Assembly: GCA_021808365.1 (NCBI GenBank)
Contig: JAKBBU010000014.1
Location: 1-43,130 of the forward strand
DNA from: Pseudomonadota bacterium
GTDB lineage: Bacteria > Pseudomonadota > Gammaproteobacteria > JAKBBU01
DNA length: 43,130 nucleotides
Direction of reading: 5' to 3'
A program made the translations under genes and the position numbers. Below, one piece after another: positions 25,237 to 32,395 of this stretch; within the stretch, counting starts at the first letter, position 1, and every line of letters starts with the position of its first letter. The notes below the pieces were generated by a model, which was given only the letters and a program-made list of their open reading frames with translations, did no database searches and was not told where the DNA came from.

Positions 25237-25340
25237 AACAATCCCCGTATGATTTAATTATTTTATTTTAGAAAAATGGAAAATTTTGGAATGCACCCTG
25301 TTGGATCTAATGCATAGTTAAGACTTGGGTACATAAAACT

Positions 25341-25369
25341 ATTATAGCACATGAACAACTCTTGTTCAA
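25341..25369 (-). promoter_or_regulatory. Promoter of the acidic repeat protein
   Basis: On the minus strand TTGAAC (25364-25369), 17 bases and a perfect TATAAT (25341-25346). A 7-bp inverted repeat TGAACAA-CTC-TTGTTCA (25352-25368) overlaps the -35 and could be an operator. The predicted leader is about 95 bases. Confidence 0.6.
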
Positions 25370-25419
25370 GCACTTTTGGCCTTGAATATGATATACTCAG
25401 CTCAAAGAGGTTTTTACTC

Positions 25420-25854
25420 ATGAAATTTGTATTGATCCTGTTTCCGCTGTTCGAAATTGCCGGTTTTATCATCGTGGATGACCTGATCGGTCTTCTTCCA
25501 ACCTTACTGCTCATCTTGGCCAGTTCGGCGCTGGGTTTAATCCTGCTGCGCCGCCAAGGCTTGCTTTCCTTGGAAAAAGCCTATGAACATCGAGTTGAGG
25601 GCAGCGCTGAGATCCTTCATGGCCCTATCATCGTTCTGGCGGGTTGTTTATTGTTGATCCCCGGGTTTATCACGGACATTATCGGTTTGATCATCCTCAT
25701 TCCTGGCGTACGTAATGCAATGATCCGTTGGATTGAAAAGCATCAAAAAGCAAAACCAGGTGCTAAAAAAGCCGATGAGAAACCGGTGATCGAGGGTGAA
25801 TTTTGGCGGGAAGGTGAAAAACCGCCGGAAGATAAGAAAGATGATCCGAAATAG
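25420..25854 (+). CDS. fxsA: FxsA-family membrane protein
   Basis: A 144-residue inner-membrane protein of the FxsA family (cytoplasmic membrane protein whose overproduction relieves F-plasmid exclusion of phage T7 in E. coli). It has the conserved start FPLFEIAGFI and membrane segments at about residues 2-18, 25-45 and 70-100 (IVLAGCLLLIPGFITDIIG is diagnostic), then a charged cytoplasmic tail. The ATG at 25420 with AGAGG upstream is preferred over one at 25351. Its position just before groESL is common in gammaproteobacteria. Confidence 0.9.
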   Translation: MKFVLILFPLFEIAGFIIVDDLIGLLPTLLLILASSALGLILLRRQGLLSLEKAYEHRVEGSAEILHGPIIVLAGCLLLIPGFITDIIGLIILIPGVRNAMIRWIEKHQKAKPGAKKADEKPVIEGEFWREGEKPPEDKKDDPK

Positions 25855-25872
25855 AATTTTTTTAAACTCCCC

Positions 25873-25898
25873 CTTGAAATCCCACCAAACTCCCCCAT
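25873..25898 (+). promoter_or_regulatory. Sigma-32 heat-shock promoter of groESL
   Basis: CTTGAAA (25873-25879), a 13-base spacer and CCCCAT (25893-25898) match the RpoH consensus almost perfectly. It lies about 77 bases upstream of groES. No CIRCE element is visible, so control is by RpoH rather than HrcA. Confidence 0.85.
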
Positions 25899-25974
25899 CT
25901 TGACACTAGTATTTCTCCTTTGCTGAAAAACACTCAGCGAGGAGAGTCGCTTCCAACTATGAAAGGAGAAAACA

Positions 25975-26265
25975 ATGGATATTCGTCCAATTAATGATCG
26001 TCTTGCGGTCATTCGCATTGAATCAGAAAGCACATCACCGGGCGGTATTGTGATCCCTGATTCAGCTAAAGAAAAACCCTGCAAAGGTAAAGTCGTTGCT
26101 GTAGGCAAAGGCCGTGTGCTGGATAATGGTAATCGTCTTCCCCTGGAAGTCAAACCAGGCGATGTCGTTCTATTTGGTAAATACGCAGGCACTGAAACGA
26201 AACACAAGAGTGAAGATTTGGTGATTTTGCGTGAAGAAGATGTATTGGCCGTTATTGAAGACTAG
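25975..26265 (+). CDS. groES: Co-chaperonin GroES
   Basis: Ten-kilodalton lid of the GroEL chamber, 96 residues. MDIRPINDRLAVIRIESES at the start, the mobile-loop region (ESESTSPGGIVIP) and the C-terminal EEDVLAVIED are canonical. It is preceded by GAAAGGAG and by the sigma-32 promoter, and lies 31 bases before groEL. Confidence 0.98.
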   Translation: MDIRPINDRLAVIRIESESTSPGGIVIPDSAKEKPCKGKVVAVGKGRVLDNGNRLPLEVKPGDVVLFGKYAGTETKHKSEDLVILREEDVLAVIED

Positions 26266-26296
26266 TCTTAAGTTTTTTAAAAGAGGAAATTAAATC

Positions 26297-27943
26297 ATGG
26301 CAAAAGAATTAATATTTGCAGAAGCCAGTCGTTCAGGTCTGGCACGTGGTGTAGAGGTTTTAGTAAAAGCTGTCGCCACAACATTGGGACCTAAAGGTCG
26401 TAATGTCGTCATCGAAAAATCCTTTGGCTCGCCTACCATTACAAAAGATGGTGTCACAGTAGCTAAAGAAATTGAGTTAAGAGATAAGTTTGAAAACATG
26501 GGTGCGCAAATGCTCCGTGAAGTAGCTTCACAAACGTCTGATAAGGCTGGTGATGGTACAACCACAGCAACCGTATTGGCGGGTGCCATTCTACGTGAAG
26601 GCATCAAGTCAGTCGCTGCAGGTATGAACCCAATGGATCTCAAGCGTGGGATTGATAAAGCAGTTGAAGCTGCGGTTCGGAAGATCAAAGACATTTCCAA
26701 ACCTTGCACAAGCCGCAACGAAATTGCCCAAGTGGGTTCAATTTCTGCAAACTCCGATCAAGCTGTTGGCGCCATCATCGCTGATGCGATGGATAAAGTG
26801 GGTAAACAAGGCGTGATCACCGTTGAAGAAGGTTCAGGCTTGGAAAATGAACTGAATGTCGTTGAAGGTATGCAATTTGACCGCGGTTATTTATCACCTT
26901 ACTTTATCAACAATCAGCAAAGCATGTCCTGTGAATTGGATCATCCTTATTTGTTGTTGGTCGACAAAAAAATCTCCAGCATTCGCGATATGTTACCGAT
27001 TCTTGAAGGCGTTGCGAAAGCCGGTAAATCACTGTTGATCATTGCTGAAGATGTGGAAGGTGAAGCGTTGGCAACTTTGGTTGTAAACACGATTCGCGGT
27101 ATTGTGAAAGTCTGCGCTGTGAAAGCCCCTGGTTTTGGTGATCGCCGTAAAGCGATGTTGGAGGACATTGCTGTATTGTCAGGTGCAACCGTGATTGCTG
27201 AAGAAGTGGGTTTGACGCTTGAAGCGGCAAAACTGACCGATTTAGGATCTGCGAAGAAAGTGATCGTCACGAAAGAAAATACCACGATCATTGATGGTGC
27301 AGGCAAACATGAAACGATTGAATCACGCGTCGCTCAATTGCGTGCTCAAATCGAAGATACCACATCAGATTACGATCGTGAAAAACTGCAAGAACGTGTT
27401 GCTAAATTAGCAGGCGGTGTTGCTGTAATCAAAGTGGGTGCTACCACTGAAATCGAAATGAAAGAAAAGAAAGCGCGCGTGGAAGATGCCTTGCATGCAA
27501 CCCGTGCAGCTGTTGAAGAAGGTGTTGTACCTGGAGGCGGTGTTGCCTTGATTCGTGTGCTGCAAAGCATTAAGAATTTGAAAGGTGACAATGCTGATCA
27601 ACAAGTCGGTATTGAATTGACCTTGCGTGCGATGGAAGCGCCTTTGCGCCAAATCGTGGCAAATGCCGGTGATGAGCCTTCTGTTGTGCTTGACCGTGTT
27701 TTAAATGGCAAGGACAATTACGGTTATAATGCAGCGACGGGTGAATATGGTGACATGGTTGCCATGGGTATTTTGGATCCTTCCAAAGTGACTCGTACTG
27801 CGTTGCAAAATGCAGCATCTGTTGCAAGCTTGATGATCACGACGGAATGTTTGATCGCTGAATTGCCTAAGAAAGATGAAGGCGCTGCTCATGCGGGCAT
27901 GGGTGGTATGGGCGGAATGGGAGACATGGGCGGCATGATGTAG
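26297..27943 (+). CDS. groEL: Chaperonin GroEL
   Basis: ATP-dependent 60-kDa chaperonin, 548 residues, full length. The ATP-binding region ([29 protein letters not shown]), the hinge motif GAGKHETI... region, [20 protein letters not shown] and the Gly-Met-rich tail ([13 protein letters not shown]) are all intact. Transcription is expected from the heat-shock promoter at 25873, with a strong terminator after the gene. Confidence 0.99.
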   Translation: MAKELIFAEASRSGLARGVEVLVKAVATTLGPKGRNVVIEKSFGSPTITKDGVTVAKEIELRDKFENMGAQMLREVASQTSDKAGDGTTTATVLAGAILREGIKSVAAGMNPMDLKRGIDKAVEAAVRKIKDISKPCTSRNEIAQVGSISANSDQAVGAIIADAMDKVGKQGVITVEEGSGLENELNVVEGMQFDRGYLSPYFINNQQSMSCELDHPYLLLVDKKISSIRDMLPILEGVAKAGKSLLIIAEDVEGEALATLVVNTIRGIVKVCAVKAPGFGDRRKAMLEDIAVLSGATVIAEEVGLTLEAAKLTDLGSAKKVIVTKENTTIIDGAGKHETIESRVAQLRAQIEDTTSDYDREKLQERVAKLAGGVAVIKVGATTEIEMKEKKARVEDALHATRAAVEEGVVPGGGVALIRVLQSIKNLKGDNADQQVGIELTLRAMEAPLRQIVANAGDEPSVVLDRVLNGKDNYGYNAATGEYGDMVAMGILDPSKVTRTALQNAASVASLMITTECLIAELPKKDEGAAHAGMGGMGGMGDMGGMM

Positions 27944-27971
27944 TTGCTGACGTTTCTTATTTTTGAAATTA

Positions 27972-27997
27972 AAAACCCCGCTTTTGCGGGGTTTTTT
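27972..27997 (+). terminator. Intrinsic terminator after groEL
   Basis: AAAACCCCGC-TTTT-GCGGGG followed by a run of T: a GC-rich hairpin with a U-tract, 29 bases after the groEL stop. The flanking A and T runs make it work in both directions. waaC follows immediately. Confidence 0.95.
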
Positions 27998-28014
27998 TGG
28001 TTAGGAGAAAGGTA

Positions 28015-29040
28015 ATGCGCGTTCTTATTGTAAAATTATCATCGATGGGTGATTTGGTTCACACACTCCCTGCACTCACGGATGCCGCCGCAAACATCCC
28101 AGGCATTGAGTTTGATTGGGTATCTGATGAGATTTTTGCCGATATTCCCGTCATGCATCCCGCCGTGAAGCATGTCATTAAATGTGCGCATCGACGTTGG
28201 AAAAAAAATAAATGGGAAGCCATGAAAAATGGCGAGCTCAAAACATTTTATCGGCAATTGCGCGAACGCCCTTACGATTTAATTATTGATGCTCAGGGGA
28301 ATTTAAAAAGTGCGGCGATCACCCGTCTTGCACGTGGTCTTCGTTGTGGGATGGATTCAAACAGTGTGCGTGAATGGGGTGCTCAATTCGCGTATAAGCG
28401 GCGCTTTTTTATTGCAGGCACCCATGATCTGCATGTGATCATGCGTACACGTCTTTTGTTTGCACAAGCATTGGGTTATACCATGCCTGAAACAGAGCCC
28501 GAGCATGGGATCAATCTTGAAACCCTGCCAAAATTATCCATCGAATTACCTTCGAATTATCTCGTTTTTTTACACAGCACAACCTGGGATTCCAAACATT
28601 GGCCCGAGCGCTATTGGTTGGAATTGGTTAAGCTTGCGACGCAAGCAGGTTATCATGTCGTTCTACCTTGGGGCGGCAATGCTGAACGTGAACGCGCAGA
28701 ACGGCTTGCTCAAGTTGCGTCAGGAACAACCGTATTACCGAGACTTCGCATCGCCGAGCAAGCGCGCATTTTATTAGGCGCGTCGGGTGTTGTGGGTCTT
28801 GATACAGGATTGGCTCATTTGGCCGCTGCTTTGCCGGTTAAGGGTATTCATTTATATGGCCCCACAGATCCAAATTTGCTCGGTGTATTTAATGAAAATC
28901 AAAAATATTTAAGTGCAGAATATCCTTGTGCGCCCTGTTATTTACGTGAATGTAAATTCGGCCCCGAGGCAGAATGTTTTGTCAAAAATCTGCAACCTGC
29001 TACGGTTTGGGCAGCAATGGTGGAGCATTTGGGCTCTTGA
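28015..29040 (+). CDS. waaC: Lipopolysaccharide heptosyltransferase I
   Basis: Glycosyltransferase family 9 enzyme that adds the first heptose to Kdo2-lipid A. The 341-residue protein shows the N-terminal VLIVKLSSMGDLVHTLPAL, a middle DLIIDAQGNLKSA, and the C-terminal donor site (VGLDTGLAHLAAAL, LYGPTDP). I chose the ATG at 28015, which has an AGGAG 8 bases upstream, over an upstream in-frame start at 27997 in the terminator. A TTGACA overlapping its stop may promote the next gene. Confidence 0.93.
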   Translation: MRVLIVKLSSMGDLVHTLPALTDAAANIPGIEFDWVSDEIFADIPVMHPAVKHVIKCAHRRWKKNKWEAMKNGELKTFYRQLRERPYDLIIDAQGNLKSAAITRLARGLRCGMDSNSVREWGAQFAYKRRFFIAGTHDLHVIMRTRLLFAQALGYTMPETEPEHGINLETLPKLSIELPSNYLVFLHSTTWDSKHWPERYWLELVKLATQAGYHVVLPWGGNAERERAERLAQVASGTTVLPRLRIAEQARILLGASGVVGLDTGLAHLAAALPVKGIHLYGPTDPNLLGVFNENQKYLSAEYPCAPCYLRECKFGPEAECFVKNLQPATVWAAMVEHLGS

Positions 29041-29071
29041 CAACATATGTTTTATATGACATACTTAGCTC

Positions 29072-29446
29072 ATGCGATGGAAAATAAATTTTTATCCAGA
29101 CTTTGAGTATGAGTTCGACGGGTTTTCTCAAGTGGTACAGGATGAGCTTCTAGCACATGCACTGCTGCGGGAGGAATTTGGTTCATCACTTGGACGGCCA
29201 CACGTCGATACTCTTAATAATTCTTCATACCCAAATATGAAAGAGTTACGATTCAAAGCTGACGGAGGTGTATGGCGTGTAGCTTTTGCTTTTGACCCAG
29301 CAAGAGAGGCTATTCTCTTGGTCGCAGGCAGTAAAGGCGGGATCAGTGAAAAGTTTTTTTACAAGCAATTAATTAAGAAAGCGGATAACCGTTACACGAA
29401 ACATTTAGAACTTTTGGAGACCCACAATGACAACATCACTCAATGA
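29072..29446 (+). CDS. RelE/HigB-like toxin, second module
   Basis: A 124-residue protein of the Gp49/HigB group: short strands MRWKINFYPDFEYEF, then helices, NMKELRFKADGGVWRVAFAF and a FFYKQLIKKADNRY tail. It differs clearly from the toxin at 11481. A TTGACA lies at 29037-29042, and a poor -10 (CATACT or similar) would put the transcript start at the ATG, so this mRNA also looks leaderless. The antitoxin gene overlaps its end by 20 bases. Confidence 0.83.
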   Translation: MRWKINFYPDFEYEFDGFSQVVQDELLAHALLREEFGSSLGRPHVDTLNNSSYPNMKELRFKADGGVWRVAFAFDPAREAILLVAGSKGGISEKFFYKQLIKKADNRYTKHLELLETHNDNITQ

Positions 29447-29762
29447 TAAAATTAGCCGTCTATCAACTAAAAGACAAAGCAAAATTAAGCAAAAAGCCAC
29501 TGAGCTGATTGAAAAAGAAATGTCTTTGCGAGAACTACGTGAAATGATGGCAATCACACAAAAAGAAATGGCTGAAGTTCTTGATATTGGACAAGAAGGT
29601 ATTTCTCGTATTGAGAAACGATCTGATTTATTACTTTCTACATTGAGAAAGTATATCGCAGCGATGGGCGGCAATATTGAGCTGGTTGTTAACTTACCAG
29701 ATAGACCACCAGTCATCTTATCTCACTTTAGTGATCTAGACGACGAACAAACAGCTCATTAA
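29427..29762 (+). CDS. XRE-family antitoxin, second module
   Basis: A 111-residue helix-turn-helix protein (MSLRELREMMAITQKEMAEV followed by LDIGQEGISRIEKRSD, about residues 32-67), with a C-terminal strand GGNIELVVNLPD typical of HigA-type antitoxins of this group. GGAG precedes the ATG inside the toxin gene. It is predicted to bind the toxin and repress the operon. Confidence 0.86.
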   Translation: MTTSLNDKISRLSTKRQSKIKQKATELIEKEMSLRELREMMAITQKEMAEVLDIGQEGISRIEKRSDLLLSTLRKYIAAMGGNIELVVNLPDRPPVILSHFSDLDDEQTAH

Positions 29763-29777
29763 AAATACCAACCTCCC

Positions 29778-30542
29778 CTACTTCGGCTGCATGCGAATTG
29801 CACCGTCGAGCCGAATCACTTCGCCGTTGAGCATCGTGTTTTCCGCTAAATGCTCGACTAAATGTGCATATTCGTCGGGCTGGCCGAGGCGTGCGGGAAA
29901 TGGCACCATCGCGCCGAGGCTGGCTCGTACTTCAGCGGGCATGCCCAATAACATCGGTGTTGCAAAAATACCGGGAGCAATAGCATTCACGCGGATCCCA
30001 AATTTTGAAAATTCACGCGCGAGCGGTAATGTCATCGAAACAATACCGCCTTTTGAAGCGCTATAAGCCGCTTGGCCAATTTGCCCTTCATAGGCCGCGA
30101 CCGATGCTGTGTTAATGATCACCCCACGTTCACCATCGGCATTCAGTGCTTCTTGTGTCGATAAATTTGCGGCGAAACAACGCACCACATTAAATGTGCC
30201 GATGAGATTGATTTCGATCACTTGACGAAAGGCTTGTAAATCCATCGGCCCTTCGCGCCCGACGGTGCGTTGCGCAGGCGCTACACCCGCACAATTCACG
30301 CAGATCCGTGGGCAACCTAAGTCTTTGGTCACTTGCACAAGGGCTTCTTCTACCGCTTTTGCATCGGTGACATCGACGCCATAAGCCTTGCCCTGTGTCG
30401 GGTCAGCAATTTGATGGGCTGCTTCAATATTGCGATCAAAAATAGCAATGAGTGCGCCTTTTTTGGCGAGGCGCAATGCTGTTGCTGCGCCGAGCCCTGA
30501 ACCACCACCGGTGATGATGGCAACGTGTCCTCTGATGTCCAT
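29778..30542 (-). CDS. Short-chain dehydrogenase, 3-hydroxyacyl-CoA dehydrogenase type 2-like
   Basis: A 254-residue classical SDR: NAD site GGGSGLG (12-18) with Asp36 selecting NAD, NCAG (83-86), and the catalytic Ser147, Tyr160 and Lys164 (YSASK). The LDGAIRMQP ending and the overall pattern match the HSD17B10/FadB2-like group that oxidises 3-hydroxyacyl-CoA or 2-methyl-3-hydroxybutyryl-CoA. The ATG at 30542 with GGAG is correct; an open frame upstream to 30632 runs through palindrome D copy 3 and is spurious. Confidence 0.9.
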   Translation of the reverse strand: MDIRGHVAIITGGGSGLGAATALRLAKKGALIAIFDRNIEAAHQIADPTQGKAYGVDVTDAKAVEEALVQVTKDLGCPRICVNCAGVAPAQRTVGREGPMDLQAFRQVIEINLIGTFNVVRCFAANLSTQEALNADGERGVIINTASVAAYEGQIGQAAYSASKGGIVSMTLPLAREFSKFGIRVNAIAPGIFATPMLLGMPAEVRASLGAMVPFPARLGQPDEYAHLVEHLAENTMLNGEVIRLDGAIRMQPK

Positions 30543-30579
30543 AGGTTCTCCTGTGATGAAAAAATCCCTTTTATATTTT

Positions 30580-30648
30580 CCTGGATCCCGGGTATTAAGT
30601 GTTTCTAAGCGAGAGTACTCGCTAAGAAACACTAAATCCCGGGATGAC
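30580..30648 (+). repeat. Family D palindrome, copy 3 (solo)
   Basis: CCTGGATCCCGGG...CCCGGGATGAC with the same GCGAGAGTACTCGC core as the copies around the GIY-YIG gene. The variable paired segment is GTTT (30601-30604) with AAAC (30627-30630). No nuclease gene is attached, so this would be a non-autonomous copy. Confidence 0.92.
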
Positions 30649-30656
30649 GAGGCTCT

Positions 30657-30686
30657 CTGGATTCTGGCCTCCGCAGAAATAACGAC
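30657..30686. repeat. Degenerate family E copy abutting a stop codon
   Basis: CTGGATTCTGGCCTCCGC-AGAAATAACGAC is a decayed version of the E hairpin, aligned over the whole unit. It starts 8 bases after palindrome D copy 3 and ends on the base before the isochorismatase-like stop codon. Confidence 0.65.
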
Positions 30687-31238
30687 TCAAGAAACTTTCA
30701 AAAACTCCTGACTGATTTGCTTAAATTCAGGCGTGCCGGATTGGCGCAACCACTCAAACACCATCATTTCGCGCGTGATCAATTCAACACCCGCTTTACT
30801 CATACGCTTCAATCCATATTTTTTATCGAGCTGTTTACGCGAAGAAACCGCATCAACTACCACAAAAACCTGCTTATGTTGTGCTTGTAATTCCAGCGCT
30901 GTTTGCAATACGCACACATGTGTTTCAATACCCATCAATACGATTTGATTACGCTTTAAATTTTCAATGGCTTTAAGGCAATTTGCATCCGACGCGCAAG
31001 AAAAATAAAGTTTTTCCTGCACAGATTCTGTTGAAATAATTTCTTTTAATGCCGAGGATGTTGGCCCTAATCCCTTTGGATATTGCTCAGAAACAATAAT
31101 TGGAATATTCAACCGTTGCGCCACACGTAAAACCCAAGCGCAATGGCGGATCAAGCTTTCATGCTCGTCGATCAAGGGAAGCAATTTTTCTTGTACATCC
31201 ACCAAGACGACACACGATTGTTTGCGATCAAGCAGCAT
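30687..31238 (-). CDS. Isochorismatase-family hydrolase (YcaC-like)
   Basis: A 183-residue cysteine hydrolase with the full catalytic triad: Asp14 (VLVDVQEKLLP), Lys76 (EKLYFS) and Cys109 (GIETHVCV), with the cis-peptide region before the cysteine. YcaC-type enzymes have unknown substrates; true isochorismatase or nicotinamidase activity is not implied. It starts 11 bases inside the end of the next gene upstream, so the two are co-translated. Confidence 0.9.
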   Translation of the reverse strand: MLLDRKQSCVVLVDVQEKLLPLIDEHESLIRHCAWVLRVAQRLNIPIIVSEQYPKGLGPTSSALKEIISTESVQEKLYFSCASDANCLKAIENLKRNQIVLMGIETHVCVLQTALELQAQHKQVFVVVDAVSSRKQLDKKYGLKRMSKAGVELITREMMVFEWLRQSGTPEFKQISQEFLKVS

Positions 31239-32346
31239 GAGCAGCTCCTGAATTTTTTGCCGTTGCAGCAGTAGGTACAGGCTTTGTGGGCACTACAGCC
31301 GGTTGATGCACGACGGGACTTTGTGAACTATTTGGCACGCTCGCAGCTGTTACAGGAGCAACAACTTTTGGAGCTGCTGCCGGAACCACCACTGAAGCTG
31401 TTGGTGGGGCTATGGATGGAGTTGGTGCAGGCAGCAATCCAGGTGCTGCTTGTAGCCCCTTAGAAGAGGATGCGATCACTTTTAAATTCAATTGATCCAC
31501 ACTTTGCTCAGGATTTAATAAACGCAATTGACCTAATAACACAGGCTGCGCAGGCGTGGCGCTCAAACTTAATTGCTGCGGATTTTGGCAAAAAACAATG
31601 AATTGCTCGAGCGCTTGTTTCACCAAGGGTGAAGTCTCACTTGCAATTTTTGTCTGCGTTTTTTGGATCAATTGCGTCATGTATTGCGGCACCGACATCC
31701 CCTCTTGTTGTGCCAACACGGCAAACACACGTGAAACCAAGGATTGATCCGTATAAACCAATTCAAACGATTGAAGCCCAATCACGCTCAATTGAGCGAA
31801 ACCCTGACGGCCAGGAATAAAATGAGTCAAGGCGAGTTTTAATTTTAACGCCCCTAATTGTTCAAGGGCATAATCAAGTTGAAGTTGTGCCTGTTGATCA
31901 GAAACAGAATAATCGTAATTGACCGTTAAATGACTGATAAACCCATTCGTATTGATTTCTTTCGCAATTTGAAAAATGATGGGTGATTGCAACATTTGCT
32001 GATCAACAGGAACTTTTAAATCTTGTGCTTCAAGAAAAAAATGTGTTGTGGTTTCAGCCTGTTTTCGTAATTCTAAAATCAAGGTTTCAATCGTTAAGGG
32101 TTGTGCATTCGTCTCCCCTGCTAATTGAACACGAAGTTTGTTGATCTTCACACGGCGTGTGATCGGCTCAACCATTAACCCACGATAGCTGATCACAAAT
32201 GCTGGGCTGACGCGTTTAATTTGCGCGTCTAGATTTGTTTTCACTTCACGAGTTGCCATCCATGACAGCAAAACATAACCGACGATTAATAAGATAAAAA
32301 TTGCAAGCGCAATTAAGATCGCCTTTGTTTTCGTTTTTAAACGCAT
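31228..32346 (-). CDS. Hypothetical membrane-anchored protein with Ala/Pro-rich tail
   Basis: A 372-residue protein: a short basic start, one transmembrane helix (about residues 9-30), then a large extracytoplasmic domain (about 40-285) of alternating strands that recalls DUF945/YdgA-like or AsmA-like periplasmic proteins, and a low-complexity tail of Pro, Ala, Thr and Val (about 300-372). Function unknown. It is followed by the isochorismatase-like gene with an 11-base overlap. Confidence 0.65.
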   Translation of the reverse strand: MRLKTKTKAILIALAIFILLIVGYVLLSWMATREVKTNLDAQIKRVSPAFVISYRGLMVEPITRRVKINKLRVQLAGETNAQPLTIETLILELRKQAETTTHFFLEAQDLKVPVDQQMLQSPIIFQIAKEINTNGFISHLTVNYDYSVSDQQAQLQLDYALEQLGALKLKLALTHFIPGRQGFAQLSVIGLQSFELVYTDQSLVSRVFAVLAQQEGMSVPQYMTQLIQKTQTKIASETSPLVKQALEQFIVFCQNPQQLSLSATPAQPVLLGQLRLLNPEQSVDQLNLKVIASSSKGLQAAPGLLPAPTPSIAPPTASVVVPAAAPKVVAPVTAASVPNSSQSPVVHQPAVVPTKPVPTAATAKNSGAAHAA

Positions 32347-32395
32347 GTTCTTTCCTTTTGTTAAAAACCTTTTTCATTTAGGCTTTCGCAATTGC

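Noticed and set aside
24421..25257. Plus-strand frame rich in Phe and Leu, resembling a membrane protein
   Set aside because: It is the complement of Glu/Lys-rich codons of the acidic repeat protein; strict repeats of FLFLLGFF type show no real helix pattern.
30542..30632. N-terminal extension of the SDR
   Set aside because: The extra codons are palindrome D copy 3; the ATG at 30542 has a Shine-Dalgarno and gives the normal SDR start.
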